Source: Planctomycetaceae bacterium (GTDB lineage: Bacteria > Planctomycetota > Planctomycetia > Pirellulales > Thermoguttaceae). Taken from it: 5,022 bases of DNA. The first letter of the stretch is position 1, and each line of letters starts with the position of its first letter. Location of the stretch: assembly GCA_031266315.1 (NCBI GenBank), contig JAISBG010000172.1, positions 1 to 5,022 of the forward strand. The letters run 5' to 3'. The notes under the pieces are model-generated. The model made no database searches, was not told where the DNA came from, and saw only the letters and a list, made by a program, of their open reading frames with translations. Both the position numbers and the translations under genes were made by a program. Positions 4,924-5,022 of this stretch are shown piece by piece.

Positions 4924-5022
4924 GGGTGGGCGACCTTTCGCTGAAAGGTCGCGTCGGTGATAGCCGACTTGTACCCTGTTTCCGGCTAGCAATCAGATTA
5001 ACAAATGGTCGGCAACACAATT
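4924..5022 (+). repeat. Dispersed composite repeat, copy D (partial, runs off the window)
   Basis: GGTGGGCGACCTTT starts the hairpin pair in the same orientation and order as copy A. H1 is GCGACCTTTC (4930-4939) with GAAAGGTCGC (4943-4952), a perfect 10-bp stem with a GCT loop. H2 is GTCGG (4953-4957) with CCGAC (4964-4968). After a 22-nt stretch unlike A comes AATCAGATTAACAAATGGT (4991-5009), which matches the segment of A and B around the small-frame Met except for a missing GACGGC and point changes. D therefore lies head-to-head with B. The small frame is not preserved in the part visible. Confidence 0.65.

Noticed and set aside
2467..5022. CRISPR array or complete insertion sequence
   Set aside because: The repeats are few, long, in mixed orientation and without regular spacers, and no transposase or cas-like reading frame is in the window.

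Overview
The window is AT-rich DNA, most likely from a planctomycete. Two markers point there: an N-terminal SHD1 (Sla1 homology domain 1) module behind a signal peptide, and an MJ0042-type zinc ribbon fused to a multi-pass membrane region. Both are characteristic of Planctomycetes. The low GC and the many short palindromic intergenic repeats would fit a host-associated (gut or rumen) Thermoguttaceae-like lineage, but that narrower placement is inference.

Layout. Positions 1-78 are probably the 3' end of a plus-strand gene. Three complete genes follow, all on the minus strand: a zinc-ribbon membrane protein (369-1100), a stand-alone HDOD-domain signalling protein (1205-2101) and a secreted SHD1 protein with a TolB-N/FlgT-like middle and a carbohydrate-binding-like C-terminal domain (2720-4420). 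The gaps of 104 and 618 bp, the latter filled by a repeat, argue against one tight operon. Transcription reads 4420 to 369, so the SHD1 gene is most upstream. Nothing ties the three proteins into one pathway. The membrane and secreted proteins belong to the cell envelope; the HDOD protein is a cytoplasmic signalling module.

The most distinctive content is a dispersed composite repeat, about 190 bp when complete. It has hairpins at one end, a short conserved open frame in the middle and a right end rich in TTCGCG/TTTAAAACG. Copy A (2467-2660, plus orientation) and copy B (4781-4918, inverted) flank the SHD1 gene. A right-end fragment (C, 231-289) lies upstream of everything, and a further copy (D) starts at 4924 head-to-head with B and runs off the window. 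Next to B is a separate cluster of three hairpins (4683-4773). The repeat family resembles a non-autonomous, MITE- or REP-like element; no transposase is present. I found no tRNA, rRNA, CRISPR array or recognisable riboswitch.
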